64,000 bases of DNA from Ardenticatenaceae bacterium (lineage in GTDB: Bacteria; Chloroflexota; Anaerolineae; Promineifilales; Promineifilaceae): positions 1 through 64,000 of the forward strand of contig WYBM01000060.1 in assembly GCA_011525915.1 (NCBI GenBank). The letters run 5' to 3'. The number at the start of each line of letters is the position of its first letter. The first letter of the stretch is position 1. A program made the translations under genes and the position numbers. The notes under the pieces are model-generated. The model was not told the DNA's origin, searched no databases, and saw only the letters and a program-made list of their open reading frames with translations. This document shows, one piece after another, positions 34,322-42,945 of the stretch.

Positions 34322-35629
34322 ATGAATGTTAGACGATTGATGGCCATAGGAGGAAGTATTTTACTCTTTCTCTTGACAGTAAAACTTATCATCTTTACCG
34401 CTGGAGAGATTTCTCGTCCTACACCTGGTTTTGTGGCTGCTTATGCGGCTTCCCATTTACTGATCGAAGGGGAAGACATGGCACAATTGTATGATGACGC
34501 CTGGTTTTACACCCAGGTTACCCGTTTTGAACCGGCAGTAGCTGACATCTTCATCAACCCCCCCACGACTGCGCTACTCATATTGCCTCTGGTCTGGCTG
34601 CCATACTCGGCGGCGCGCGCCATATGGATTATCACCAATGTCATCGGGTTTGTTTTTATGATCCTCTGGCTGACCAGGCAACTTCATTTCTCTGGTATGT
34701 GGTTGTTTGCTATTTTGATACCGGTTCTGCTATACCAGCCTGTATACGCCAATATCACCGATGGGCAGGTTTACTTCTTTTTGCTGGGTCTTTTACTCTT
34801 GTCCTGGCACGGCTATCGCCAGAGCAAAGATGGCTTGCTAGGCGGGATGTTGGGGTTATTATTGATTTTCAAACTGGCCGGCCTGTTCCTCTGGCCAATG
34901 TTATTGATACTTAAACGATGGAGGGCTATAGCCTGGGGCATTGGTACAACGGTGTTGATTATCCTGGTGACATGGCCACTGATGGGAACGGCTGCTTGGC
35001 AACGGCATCTTATCACGGCTTTTCAAGCTAATGGAAAACCAGAACGACTGGTTACGGCCCACCAATCATGGACCAGCTTTTCTGGCCATTTCTTCATTGT
35101 GAATCAATACAATCCTGAACCGTTATTTAACCTGGCCGCCGCCGGCAGGGTGCTCAATTTATTGGGCACCATAACCCTACTGGTTGCAAGTATGTTTGTC
35201 GTCTACAAGGCCTCACGTTCCTCACCTACTTTTGCCAACCCTGCTAGCTTTTCGCGTGATTTATCATTTTCCATTTTTATAATTCTAGGCATTATACTCA
35301 GCCCTCTGTCCTTAGATTATCACTACCCGCTGTTGCTATTACCGTTTGGCATCGTCACGGCATATGTGCGGGCCAAGGGCACGGCCGTTCATTGGGTGCT
35401 CCTCCTATTTGCCTTTTACCTTGTGGCCGCCAATTTACCTTACCGTTCACCACGTGTGGCCAATGGCTTGTGGGCAATCTTGGCTTACCCTAAGCTTTAT
35501 GGCACTTTATTATTATGGGGGATAGCCATTTGGGGAGTATGGCAAAGCTCTAGCCAAGCAAGTGGATGGTTGTCTCAGCATCCTGAGAAGACTAAAGATC
35601 GCGCGTTAAACAACCAATTGCAAAATTGA
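34322..35629 (+). CDS. GT87-type membrane glycosyltransferase (DUF2029)
   Basis: The product is a 435-residue protein with about ten membrane helices. The first extracytoplasmic loop carries acidic residues (LIEGEDMAQLYDD), and the segment FINPPTTALLILPLVWLPYSAARAIW is characteristic of the GT87/PimE-like family, which uses polyprenyl-phosphate sugars. The extracytoplasmic face is the likely site of reaction. Its TGA overlaps the ATG of the following GT-C gene by one base. The ribosome-binding site (AGAGGTAG) is weak. Confidence 0.83.
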   Translation: MNVRRLMAIGGSILLFLLTVKLIIFTAGEISRPTPGFVAAYAASHLLIEGEDMAQLYDDAWFYTQVTRFEPAVADIFINPPTTALLILPLVWLPYSAARAIWIITNVIGFVFMILWLTRQLHFSGMWLFAILIPVLLYQPVYANITDGQVYFFLLGLLLLSWHGYRQSKDGLLGGMLGLLLIFKLAGLFLWPMLLILKRWRAIAWGIGTTVLIILVTWPLMGTAAWQRHLITAFQANGKPERLVTAHQSWTSFSGHFFIVNQYNPEPLFNLAAAGRVLNLLGTITLLVASMFVVYKASRSSPTFANPASFSRDLSFSIFIILGIILSPLSLDYHYPLLLLPFGIVTAYVRAKGTAVHWVLLLFAFYLVAANLPYRSPRVANGLWAILAYPKLYGTLLLWGIAIWGVWQSSSQASGWLSQHPEKTKDRALNNQLQN

Positions 35630-37194
35630 TGATACATTATCGTGTTTTACCCATCTTACTCCTCCTGCTACTTTGGGGCCTGTGTCTGCATCATCTGGAC
35701 AGCGTGCCACAGGTGTATGAGGATGAACCGTGGCTGGCTTCGGCCGCCTGGAAATTGACAACGGAGGGTGTCTTCGGATCAAACATGTTCCGCGGGCTCA
35801 ACCACATGGAATCCTTTTCCTATGCCTTCATGCCTATTCAGCCAATCGCGCTGGCCGGGCTATTACGACTGGGGGGGGTAGGATTGTTTCAAATACGTCT
35901 GCCTTCCGTGATTATGGCTATGTTCACAGCGGTCCTGACCTATGCGCTCGGGAAGCGATTGTTTGGCGCCAGTGTCGGCTTAACGGCCGTGATCATTTTG
36001 CTGTTATTACGAACGACGGCAGTGACGCCTAGCCAGGTCAGCGGCATTCTCTTTTTGGACATCGCCCGTATCGCCCGCTATGACATCTTCGTGCCCGTTT
36101 TTGGCCTGGCAGCCATGCACGTGACACTTTCTGCCAACCGACGAGGTAAAATTGGGTTATATATGCTGGCCGGGTCGTTAACAGCTTTAGCGGCATTGGC
36201 AAATGTGTACGGGGCTTTTTGGCTGATTGTATTACTACTACTACTATGGTGGGGTCGCTGTGATTGGCGTTCGTTCCTTTTTCTCTTCGCTGGCGTTTTT
36301 TTAACTTGGCTACCTTATGCGCTATACATCTGGCAAGACGTGCCCGCTTGGGCCAGCCAGTTGGGTGTTTACTCAGAGCGGTTTGAACTTTTCTCCTGGC
36401 GCTGGTACCTGGGAAATGTCATACGGGAACCATGGCGCTATGCTCCCGGATTGGGCAGCCGCTCTTATCCAGACCTCTGGCGGCCAGGCCTAGTTGTATG
36501 GTTGCTGGGCGTTCCTGTGTCTACGACGGCCCTGGCTATAAAAGCCATTTTCCAGCGTGATGAGGCAGTTCGTTTTGTTGTTATACCAGCCTTGCTCATG
36601 CCGGCACTGTTCGCTTTGCTTCTCTACTCAAAGTTTCCCAATTATCTCGTCACCATCATGCCGATGTGGAGTCTGGCTCTCGCCTGGGGGGTAGTAATCA
36701 TCTGGCACGATAAAAGGTGGCAGTCAGTTCGTTGGGCACGGCCGTTGCTGCTGATGTGCGCCTTACTAGTTTCGCTGGAAGGAGTGGGGCGTATCTACAC
36801 CCTATGGCAGGCAGGCAAGCACATCCAACCATATGATGAGTTCATTGCTCAGGTGCGCGAGCCTATTCCTGATGGCGCTCGTATTTTAGGGCTTCACACC
36901 TACTGGTTGGGGTTGAACGAGTTTGATTATCGCAGTTGGTTTGTACCGCTGACACAAGTCCGAATGAGAATTGACAATCCTGCGCCAACCTTACCCCAAG
37001 CTTTAGCAACTATAAATCCAAACGTCATCTTGCTCGATAGACAAATACAGCAACTATTCGACTCTGATCCGCAGACAGCCGCCGCGATCATGCAGTGGAT
37101 GGTTAAAGCCAATTTTTCGCGAATAGCCATCGTTGAGAATGAAACCTACGGTCGTATGGAAATTTGGATAACAGGCGAGCAGGACTTACCATAG
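35629..37194 (+). CDS. GT-C membrane glycosyltransferase (GT39-like)
   Basis: The product is a 521-residue polytopic protein, with helix 1 followed by the acidic loop VPQVYEDEPWLASAA (DE motif of the PMT/ArnT superfamily), about ten further helices, and a C-terminal soluble domain of about 110 residues. An upstream in-frame TTG (35626) is possible, but the ATG at 35629 overlaps the previous stop in the usual coupled form. It is the intact counterpart of the broken gene at 31078-31248. Confidence 0.85.
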   Translation: MIHYRVLPILLLLLLWGLCLHHLDSVPQVYEDEPWLASAAWKLTTEGVFGSNMFRGLNHMESFSYAFMPIQPIALAGLLRLGGVGLFQIRLPSVIMAMFTAVLTYALGKRLFGASVGLTAVIILLLLRTTAVTPSQVSGILFLDIARIARYDIFVPVFGLAAMHVTLSANRRGKIGLYMLAGSLTALAALANVYGAFWLIVLLLLLWWGRCDWRSFLFLFAGVFLTWLPYALYIWQDVPAWASQLGVYSERFELFSWRWYLGNVIREPWRYAPGLGSRSYPDLWRPGLVVWLLGVPVSTTALAIKAIFQRDEAVRFVVIPALLMPALFALLLYSKFPNYLVTIMPMWSLALAWGVVIIWHDKRWQSVRWARPLLLMCALLVSLEGVGRIYTLWQAGKHIQPYDEFIAQVREPIPDGARILGLHTYWLGLNEFDYRSWFVPLTQVRMRIDNPAPTLPQALATINPNVILLDRQIQQLFDSDPQTAAAIMQWMVKANFSRIAIVENETYGRMEIWITGEQDLP

Positions 37195-37313
37195 TCTCAG
37201 TAATAAGCGATTAAGCTACGCTTATTGTCGCTTTGAAGAAAGTGGCTTATGATGGCACATAACACACTACAAATATTGCTCATCAATTGTAAGAATTTGA
37301 GGGAACCAGAGAA

Positions 37314-38774
37314 ATGATGGACATTCTCCTCTCGCATGGTTACTTTATCGCCGAAGATGAACACGAACAGGCAATTATGAAGCCGTACCCCACCCTGGGG
37401 CTGCTGTACATCTCCTCCCACCTGAAAGCCCACGGCTTTGCCGTGGATCTGTACGATACCACGTTCCACACCATGGCCGACTTCGCAACGTATGTCAAGC
37501 AAACACGGCCGTCGCTCGTAGGCCTCTACTGCAATTTGATGACCAAACAAAACATCCTGCGCATGATGCCGGTGTGCCAGGAGGTGGGAGCCACCCTTAT
37601 CCTGGGTGGGCCAGAGCCGGTGAGCTACGCCGCCGAATACCTGGCCTGTGGCGCAGATATCATCGTATCTGGCGAGGGTGAGCTGACATTAACGGCATTG
37701 ATACCCCACTTGGCGCGGCACGGCCGTACCGGCCTGCATACCGTCCAGGGTATCATCTTTCAGGATGATGATGGGCAGGTGGTACAAACGGGGGCACGGC
37801 CGTTCATCAAAGACCTCTCCACCCAGCCCTGGCCAGACCGGGCGGCTATTGATATGCCCCGCTACCTGGACACCTGGAAAACCCATCATGGCCTGAGCTC
37901 TGTTTCGCTGATCACCGCCCGCGGCTGCCCCTACACCTGTACCTGGTGCAGCCATAGTGTCTTTGGCCACAGTCACCGCCGCCGCTCCGTCGAAGATGTG
38001 GCCAATGAAGTGGCCTGGATTCAAGAAACGTACCAGCCCGACCAGCTCTGGTATGCCGATGACGTGCTCACCATCGCCCCGCGTTGGTTCCTGAGCTACG
38101 CCGCCGAGTTAAAACGGCGCGGCCTGCGCATTCCCTTTGAATGTATCAGCCGGCCAGATCGGCTGGATGAAGACATCATCGCTGCTCTGGCAGAGATGGG
38201 GTGTGCCCGGCTCTGGCTTGGCTCTGAAAGCGGCTCGCAGCGCATGTTAGACGCCATGAAACGCAAAACCACCGTCGCCGACTTGCTGGCCAAAAACAAA
38301 ATGCTGCAAGACGCCGGCATCGAGGTTGGCATGTTCATTATGCTCGGCTATGATGGCGAGGATGTGACCGATATTAAAGCGACGGCCGATTATTTAAAAC
38401 AGTCGAACCCCGATATCTTCCTGACAACGGTCGCCTACCCCATCAAAGGCACCGCCTACTATGAACAGGTAGCCGACAAGGTAACCACTCCCCTCAGTTG
38501 GCGGGGGCGCACCGACCGAGATTTGCAAGTAAACGGCCGTTACTCCCGCCGCTTTTATGACCATGCCACCCGCTGGCTGGTCAATGACATAAATCTGCAC
38601 AAAGCACGCCTGGCCGGGCAGCGCAACCCGCTGCGCCTGGGCAAACTGTTTGCCAATGCCCAACGCGGCCGCCTGGGCATGCGCCTGACACAACATGAAC
38701 GGGAAGACGGCCGTACCCCAGACGGCAGCGGCCGTGGTTGGTCCGCTGAAGAGCGCGCGGCCGACGCCTGGTAA
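37314..38774 (+). CDS. B12-binding-type radical SAM protein (second copy)
   Basis: The product is a 486-residue protein with a cobalamin-binding-like N-terminal domain (KPYPTLGLLYISSHLKAHGFAVDLYD, then ACGADIIVSGEGELTL) and a radical SAM barrel with CPYTCTWC at residues 205-212. Later strands include LWYADDVLTIAP, LWLGSESGSQRMLDAMKR and EVGMFIMLGYDGED. It is paralogous to the protein at 23864-25414 and closes the glycan cluster on the right. A repeat-rich spacer separates it from the next methyltransferase. It probably acts on carbon centres of the same product as its neighbours. Confidence 0.88.
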   Translation: MMDILLSHGYFIAEDEHEQAIMKPYPTLGLLYISSHLKAHGFAVDLYDTTFHTMADFATYVKQTRPSLVGLYCNLMTKQNILRMMPVCQEVGATLILGGPEPVSYAAEYLACGADIIVSGEGELTLTALIPHLARHGRTGLHTVQGIIFQDDDGQVVQTGARPFIKDLSTQPWPDRAAIDMPRYLDTWKTHHGLSSVSLITARGCPYTCTWCSHSVFGHSHRRRSVEDVANEVAWIQETYQPDQLWYADDVLTIAPRWFLSYAAELKRRGLRIPFECISRPDRLDEDIIAALAEMGCARLWLGSESGSQRMLDAMKRKTTVADLLAKNKMLQDAGIEVGMFIMLGYDGEDVTDIKATADYLKQSNPDIFLTTVAYPIKGTAYYEQVADKVTTPLSWRGRTDRDLQVNGRYSRRFYDHATRWLVNDINLHKARLAGQRNPLRLGKLFANAQRGRLGMRLTQHEREDGRTPDGSGRGWSAEERAADAW

Positions 38775-38775
38775 T

Positions 38776-38906
38776 GCAGTATTCAGTAGTCAGTAGGTCA
38801 GTAGTCAGTAGGTCAGTAGTCAGTAGGTCAATCAACCGGTTGCCCCCTGAATACTGTTCACTGGTCACTGAATACTGTTCACTGATCACTGAATACTGAT
38901 CACTGA
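38776..38906. repeat. CAGT-rich palindromic repeat element
   Basis: The left arm is built of CAGTAGTCAGTAGGT units (three near-identical copies). The right arm is the complementary type (ACTGAATACTGTTCACTGGTC). A short non-repeat core, CAACCGGTTGCC, lies between. The arms could pair as a large imperfect hairpin. Elements of the same type occur at 45036-45130, 48299-48402, 53549-53627 and within a coding region at 61134-61216. Confidence 0.7.
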
Positions 38907-38908
38907 AC

Positions 38909-39754
38909 ATGAACCCCTCCGCCTTTGACGCCTTCGCCCAGGATTACGACGCCACCTTTACCCAGACACGGCTGGGCCAACTGCTGCGGCAGCGTGTGTG
39001 GCGCCACCTGAGGCAGCACTTTACGGCCGGGCAGCACGTGCTGGAACTCACCTGCGGCACCGGTGAAGATGCCGTCTGGCTGGCACAGCAGGGTGTGCGT
39101 ATCACGGCCACCGATGGGGCGGCAGCGATGGTGCAGGCCACGGCCGTGAAAGCCCAACAAGCCGGCGTAAGCCACCTCATCACCCCCATACAGATCTCAC
39201 TGCAAGACCTGGCTGAAGGCCATCATCCCCGTGCCCTGACCGCTCACCCACCGGGTGACGGAGTGCCGCTTACCGCTTACGACGGTGCCTTCAGCAACTT
39301 CGGCGGCCTGAATACCATGGGCAGCTGGCGGCCGCTGGCCAAAAATTTGGCGTCCCTGGTGAAGCCTGGCAGCATGGTGATTCTGGTGGTGATGGGGCCG
39401 GTTTGCCCCTGGGAGTTTGGCTGGCACCTGCTGCATGGGGAGTGGGGCACGGCCGTGCGCCGCCGTAAACCACACGCCCTGGCAACCATCGGCCACAGCA
39501 CCATTCCCATCTGGTACCCTTCGGCCCGGCGGCTACGTCGGGCGTTTGCCCCCTGGTTTCACCATTGCCATACGGAGAGCCTGGGACTCTGGCTGCCGCC
39601 CAGCTACCTGGGCCATCTTGTGGAGCGCTGGCCACGTTTTTTTAACCACATGGCTGCCCTGGAAAGCCGAACTGCCTCATATACACGGGGGTGGGGCGAC
39701 CACTACATTCTCACCCTCACTCGTAAATCGACTGACTATGATTGCGCTTGCTGA
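38909..39754 (+). CDS. SAM-dependent methyltransferase
   Basis: The product is a 281-residue class I methyltransferase: FDAFAQDYDATFTQTRLG at the N-terminus (typical of ubiquinone/menaquinone-type methyltransferases), HVLELTCGTGEDAVWLAQQG near residue 48, and AYDGAFSNFGGLNTMG near 125. The C-terminal part carries PSARRLRRAFAPWF and GLWLPPSYLGHLVERWP, like lipid- or glycan-modifying relatives. It begins directly at the end of the repeat element at 38776-38906, so its promoter or ribosome-binding site may be supplied by the repeat. It is the last gene of the cluster. Confidence 0.85.
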   Translation: MNPSAFDAFAQDYDATFTQTRLGQLLRQRVWRHLRQHFTAGQHVLELTCGTGEDAVWLAQQGVRITATDGAAAMVQATAVKAQQAGVSHLITPIQISLQDLAEGHHPRALTAHPPGDGVPLTAYDGAFSNFGGLNTMGSWRPLAKNLASLVKPGSMVILVVMGPVCPWEFGWHLLHGEWGTAVRRRKPHALATIGHSTIPIWYPSARRLRRAFAPWFHHCHTESLGLWLPPSYLGHLVERWPRFFNHMAALESRTASYTRGWGDHYILTLTRKSTDYDCAC

Positions 39755-40165
39755 ACCACGAGTTTCCTTAAACAATTGGAGCAGTGTTACATACTGCACC
39801 CCATTTTTCCCGGCCATCTCCCGCTTGGTTGCTCCCTGAGCATGAGCAAACTTTCCCCTGGTGTCAATCAGCAAGCAGCGGTTTTATCTAACTACGGCCG
39901 TCCACCAGCAGGGCCGTGAACGCAAAAGCCCATTGGAGACAAGAGTAGAAGAAGTGGAGGACGGCCGTCCACCAGCAGGCAGTACAGGGAGAACAGATGA
40001 GCGGCAGGAAAGTGGGGCAGGTAAAAAAGGAGGGTACGGCCGTGCGTGCGTTTACTGTGTCATTGCCGTGGGGTAAAAAGCCATCAAACGTTCGGAAAAT
40101 AACAAGCACCTCAATGATTTATCAGTTACTCTAAAAACAACACAGCTTAAAAGGAATGCGACAAA
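39755..40165. other. Gene-poor stretch with a 20-bp direct repeat
   Basis: No gene is supported. ACGGCCGTCCACCAGCAGG occurs at 39894-39912 and again at 39961-39979, each copy built on the iterated octamer. A 71-codon plus-strand frame spans 39861-40076, but it is composed of the repeats and polar low-complexity sequence and is not trusted. The AT-rich stretch at 40090-40155 would hold the promoter of the LRR lipoprotein. Confidence 0.45.
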
Positions 40166-41707
40166 ATGAAACAAATCTTTATCATCACATTGACCTTGAT
40201 GATGATGACAGCTTGCACAGTAACCGAGCCAGCAGCCATGGCAGCGACCACACAGCCAGCCGCCACAACTCTGCCAACCACAACTCCCACCAGTTCGCCA
40301 GCGCCAACTACAACCATGTTAAATTCTCCGGCGGCGACGGTGCCCACCAAAACAGCCACTTCTTGGCCATCCACGCCTACCTCAACTTCCACAGTGGAGG
40401 CCGAAACGCCAACAAATACAGCAGCCAACTCACTTGAGCCAACGATAATGGCCACGCCCTTGCCTGAGCTTGCTACCGATTTTTGCTCACATGTGACAGA
40501 CATCCCTCAAATTGAATGTGAAGCCTTAGTGGCCATTTATACGCAAGCATATGGGTTAAACGGAGAGTGGCTAGAAGAAGTCTCTTCCCCCTGTTCTTTG
40601 AGCGCGGTCGCTTGCTCTAATCATCATGTTACCGATATTACACTGGCTTACATTAGCCGCTTGAACAGCCTACCCCCAGAAATTGGCAATCTCTCCCATT
40701 TGGAAACGCTCGATTTGAGAACAACAAATTTGAGCAGCCTGCCTCCGGAAATCGGCAACTTGGCCAGCTTAAAATCCCTTTCCTTAAATCAAACCAAATT
40801 AAGCAGCCTACCCCCGGAGATTGGCAACTTGTCTAATCTGACCGAACTCTATTTAGACAACAACCCCTTGAGCAGCGTGCCTCCGGAAATTGGCAATCTG
40901 ACCAGTTTAAGATTGCTCTACTTACATGCCACTGACTTGAGCAGCGTACCCCCGGAAATTGGCAATCTCCGCAATTTGGAAACACTCAGTTTAAGCTACA
41001 ATCAATTGAGCAGTCTGCCCTCGGAAATTGGCAACCTGCCCAACCTGGCCCATCTCGCTTTAGACAATAACCAATTGAACAGCCTGCCATCACAAATTGG
41101 TAACCTGCCTAATTTGACCGGACTCTATTTAGGCCATAATCAACTGAGCAGCCTGCCCCCAGAAATTAGAAACCTGACAACCTTGACAAGTCTCTCTTTA
41201 TATGACAATAACTTGAGCAGTCTGCCCTCAGAAATCGGCAACCTAACGGAGTTAAATCATCTTAATTTATATAACAACAACTTAAATAGCCTGCCCTCAG
41301 AAATTGGCAATCTCACAAGGTTGGATTATCTTAATTTATCTGCTAACAACTTTAGTACTCTACCCCCAGGAATTGGAAGCCTCTCTAACCTGAGGTACTT
41401 ATATTTAGATGGCATCTACTTAAGCAGCCTGCCCCCAGAAATTAGCAATCTAACGAAGTTGGAAGCACTTGGTTTATCGAATACCAACTTGAGCAGCCTG
41501 CCTCCGGAAATTGGTAATCTGACAAACTTGAGCTCTCTCTATCTAAATAACAATCAGTTAAGCAGTCTGCCCTCAGAAATTGGCAACCTGACAAACTTGA
41601 CAGATATCTCTCTGGTGAATAATCCCTTGACGACCCTACCACCCGAATTGTGTGCTGTGTTTCCAGAGGGCATGTTACTGCAACCAGTTTCTTTATGTTC
41701 CCCATAA
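40166..41707 (+). CDS. Leucine-rich-repeat lipoprotein
   Basis: The product is a 513-residue surface protein. A lipoprotein signal ends in MMMTAC (lipid-modified Cys17). A Thr/Ser/Pro/Ala-rich linker follows (residues about 18-95), like a wall-spanning stalk. From about residue 120 a plant-like LRR N-cap (IYTQAYGLNGEWLEE, then CSLSAVAC) precedes 14 near-perfect 23-residue repeats of form LSSLPPEIGNLxNLxxLxLxxNx (about 166-487) and a cap with a final Cys. Such extracellular LRRs usually bind proteins or glycans. The gene is AT-richer than its neighbours and has no ACGGCCGT, which may reflect acquisition or repeat expansion. Confidence 0.88.
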   Translation: MKQIFIITLTLMMMTACTVTEPAAMAATTQPAATTLPTTTPTSSPAPTTTMLNSPAATVPTKTATSWPSTPTSTSTVEAETPTNTAANSLEPTIMATPLPELATDFCSHVTDIPQIECEALVAIYTQAYGLNGEWLEEVSSPCSLSAVACSNHHVTDITLAYISRLNSLPPEIGNLSHLETLDLRTTNLSSLPPEIGNLASLKSLSLNQTKLSSLPPEIGNLSNLTELYLDNNPLSSVPPEIGNLTSLRLLYLHATDLSSVPPEIGNLRNLETLSLSYNQLSSLPSEIGNLPNLAHLALDNNQLNSLPSQIGNLPNLTGLYLGHNQLSSLPPEIRNLTTLTSLSLYDNNLSSLPSEIGNLTELNHLNLYNNNLNSLPSEIGNLTRLDYLNLSANNFSTLPPGIGSLSNLRYLYLDGIYLSSLPPEISNLTKLEALGLSNTNLSSLPPEIGNLTNLSSLYLNNNQLSSLPSEIGNLTNLTDISLVNNPLTTLPPELCAVFPEGMLLQPVSLCSP

Positions 41708-41762
41708 AAGCAAGGTGCCTGGGTGCATCAGAATGTGCAGACGCTGTAAAAGGAAATGAAAC

Positions 41763-42014
41763 ATGAACAGACCCCATGACTGGGTAACGATTCCGGCCGG
41801 GCCGGTAACGTTGGCCGCCGGTGGCTACTTGGCAGCCATAACCACCTTTACCCTGCCCCCGTTTGCCCTGGCCCGGTATCCGGTGACCAACACGCAGTTT
41901 GGCGAATTTATAGCTGCCGGTGGGTACACCGACAACCGTTGGTGGTGCGCCCACGGCCGTGAAGCCCTGATTGCCGGTGCACGGTCTCTCATTTTTTGTG
42001 ACACTCCCTTGTGA
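41763..42014 (+). pseudogene. Truncated FGE/SUMF1-domain copy
   Basis: The first 66 codons are nearly identical to the start of the intact gene at 43496-44236 (RPHDW, YPVTNTQFGEF, GGYTDNRWW). After the octamer at 41953-41960 the similarity ends abruptly and 17 unrelated codons lead to a stop. The upstream bases also match, including a remnant of the PadR C-terminus (AWVHQ...VQTL then TAA at 41747). This is therefore a broken partial duplication of the padR-FGE junction, about 245 bp long (41717-41961 against 43450-43694). Confidence 0.8.
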
Positions 42015-42038
42015 TTCTCCCCCAAAAGATATATACTA

Positions 42039-42059
42039 ATAATATATATTATCGGGAGG
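42039..42059 (+). promoter_or_regulatory. Candidate VapB operator and ribosome-binding site
   Basis: ATAATATATATTAT at 42039-42052 is a perfect 14-bp palindrome immediately before GGGAGG (42054-42059) and the vapB ATG at 42066. Autoregulation by the VapBC complex binding a palindrome at this position is the family norm. Confidence 0.5.
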
Positions 42060-42065
42060 TACCCT

Positions 42066-42299
42066 ATGGAAACCGCAAAGATTTTCATGACCGGACGAAG
42101 TCAAGCCATTCGCTTGCCCAAAAAGTATCGTTTTGAGGGTAGTGAAGTGTACATCAAAAAGATAGGTGATGTGGTCATGCTCATTCCCTATCATGCTCCT
42201 TGGGAAATCCTTAAAGAAAGTTTGGACATGTTTTCAGATGATTTTATGGAAACGAGAAATCAGCCAGAGATGCCAGAACGCGAGGGTATGTTTGAATGA
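42066..42299 (+). CDS. vapB: VapB-type antitoxin (AbrB fold)
   Basis: The product is a 77-residue antitoxin. The N-terminal swapped-hairpin AbrB/VapB domain is seen as AKIFMTGRSQAIRLPKKYRF followed by GSEVYIKKIGDVVMLIP. The C-terminal tail (residues about 48-77) is acidic and should wrap the toxin. GGGAGG precedes the ATG. Its stop overlaps the toxin start (ATGA). No ACGGCCGT octamer occurs in the pair, and the DNA is AT-richer than the flanks, consistent with a mobile module inserted between duplicated segments. Confidence 0.9.
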   Translation: METAKIFMTGRSQAIRLPKKYRFEGSEVYIKKIGDVVMLIPYHAPWEILKESLDMFSDDFMETRNQPEMPEREGMFE

Positions 42300-42697
42300 A
42301 GTACATGCTGGATACCAACATGTGCATTTACTTGATCAAACGTAAACCTCCCCAGGTGCTGAAAAAATTCCAGGCTCATAGGCTGGGCGATATTTGTGTT
42401 TCTGCGATCACTGTCGCCGAATTGCAGTATGGTGTAGAAAAAAGTCAACAGCCAAAACAAAATCAAGCCGCGCTGGATTTATTTCTCGCGCCTTTGGAAA
42501 TCGTCAATTTCGACCCGGCTGCCGCTCAACATTATGGTCAGATTCGGGCAACCTTAGAGCGCCTGGGCACGCCCATTGGCGCTTATGATCTTTTAATAGC
42601 CGGGCACGCCCAGAGTCTGGGGGTAACCTTGGTGACAAATAACATCCGTGAATTTTCCAGAGTGTCTAATTTAAGCGTGAAGGATTGGGTAACCTGA
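42296..42697 (+). CDS. vapC: VapC-type PIN-domain toxin ribonuclease
   Basis: The product is a 133-residue PIN-domain protein. The acidic active-site residues are visible as MLDTNMCIYLI (Asp6), ITVAELQYGVEK (Glu near 43), GAYDLLIAGHA (Asp near 99) and TNNIREF near the end. It should be a Mg-dependent endoribonuclease inhibited by the adjacent VapB. The start overlaps the vapB stop. It appears intact. Confidence 0.92.
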   Translation: MKYMLDTNMCIYLIKRKPPQVLKKFQAHRLGDICVSAITVAELQYGVEKSQQPKQNQAALDLFLAPLEIVNFDPAAAQHYGQIRATLERLGTPIGAYDLLIAGHAQSLGVTLVTNNIREFSRVSNLSVKDWVT

Positions 42698-42717
42698 TAC
42701 AGAGACCCATGGGCTTG

Positions 42718-42891
42718 TCACCGGCGGTTTACAGTCGGCCAGGCCAATAAAATGGTGCCGTAGTCATAAACCCATGGCGTATTGTCAGGAGGGGACGGCC
42801 GTAGACTCTTCACCTGCTCACGCCAACCATCAAGGTTGGCCCCAACGTTTCCCAACTCAGATATTGACAGCGGTTTAAAGTATGTTAACAT
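42718..42891 (-). CDS. Small divergent reading frame, uncertain
   Basis: A 57-codon minus-strand frame starts with an ATG inside the PadR operator palindrome and ends in a TGA at 42718-42720. The product begins MLTYFKPLSISELG and ends PWVYDYGTILLAWPTVNRR, which looks protein-like (aromatic and hydrophobic, with one octamer in the DNA). It might be a PadR-controlled small protein transcribed divergently, or the surviving C-terminal piece of a larger gene lost upstream. No ribosome-binding site is obvious. I do not recognise it. Confidence 0.3.
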   Translation of the reverse strand: MLTYFKPLSISELGNVGANLDGWREQVKSLRPSPPDNTPWVYDYGTILLAWPTVNRR

Positions 42892-42911
42892 ATGTTAATA
42901 TTAACATATGT
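42888..42911. promoter_or_regulatory. Perfect 24-bp PadR operator
   Basis: The half-site ACATATGTTAAT (42888-42899) is followed by its exact complement (42900-42911). It contains the ATGT-N8-ACAT core bound by PadR-family regulators, and a partly overlapping second copy (ATGTTAACAT) lies at 42882-42891. A TTGACA hexamer at 42864-42869 could be the -35 element of padR. The element sits 35 bases upstream of the padR start, so autoregulation is expected. Confidence 0.75.
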
Positions 42912-42945
42912 ACGGTACGTATTAGCAGGTGAAGGATAAAAGCCA

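Noticed and set aside
38776..38906. Possible CRISPR array
   Set aside because: Units are 15-20 bases, imperfect and without regular unique spacers; the two arms are inverted. It is a palindromic repeat element.
39677..39874. 65-codon minus-strand frame after the last cluster methyltransferase
   Set aside because: Its 3' part overlaps the methyltransferase coding sequence and it shows no recognisable motif or start signal.
39861..40076. 71-codon plus-strand frame
   Set aside because: It is made of a duplicated octamer-containing segment and polar low-complexity sequence, with no ribosome-binding site and no recognisable domain.
40660..41660. DNA repeats with ~69-bp period as a CRISPR or satellite
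   Set aside because: The period is exactly 23 codons and encodes LRR units.
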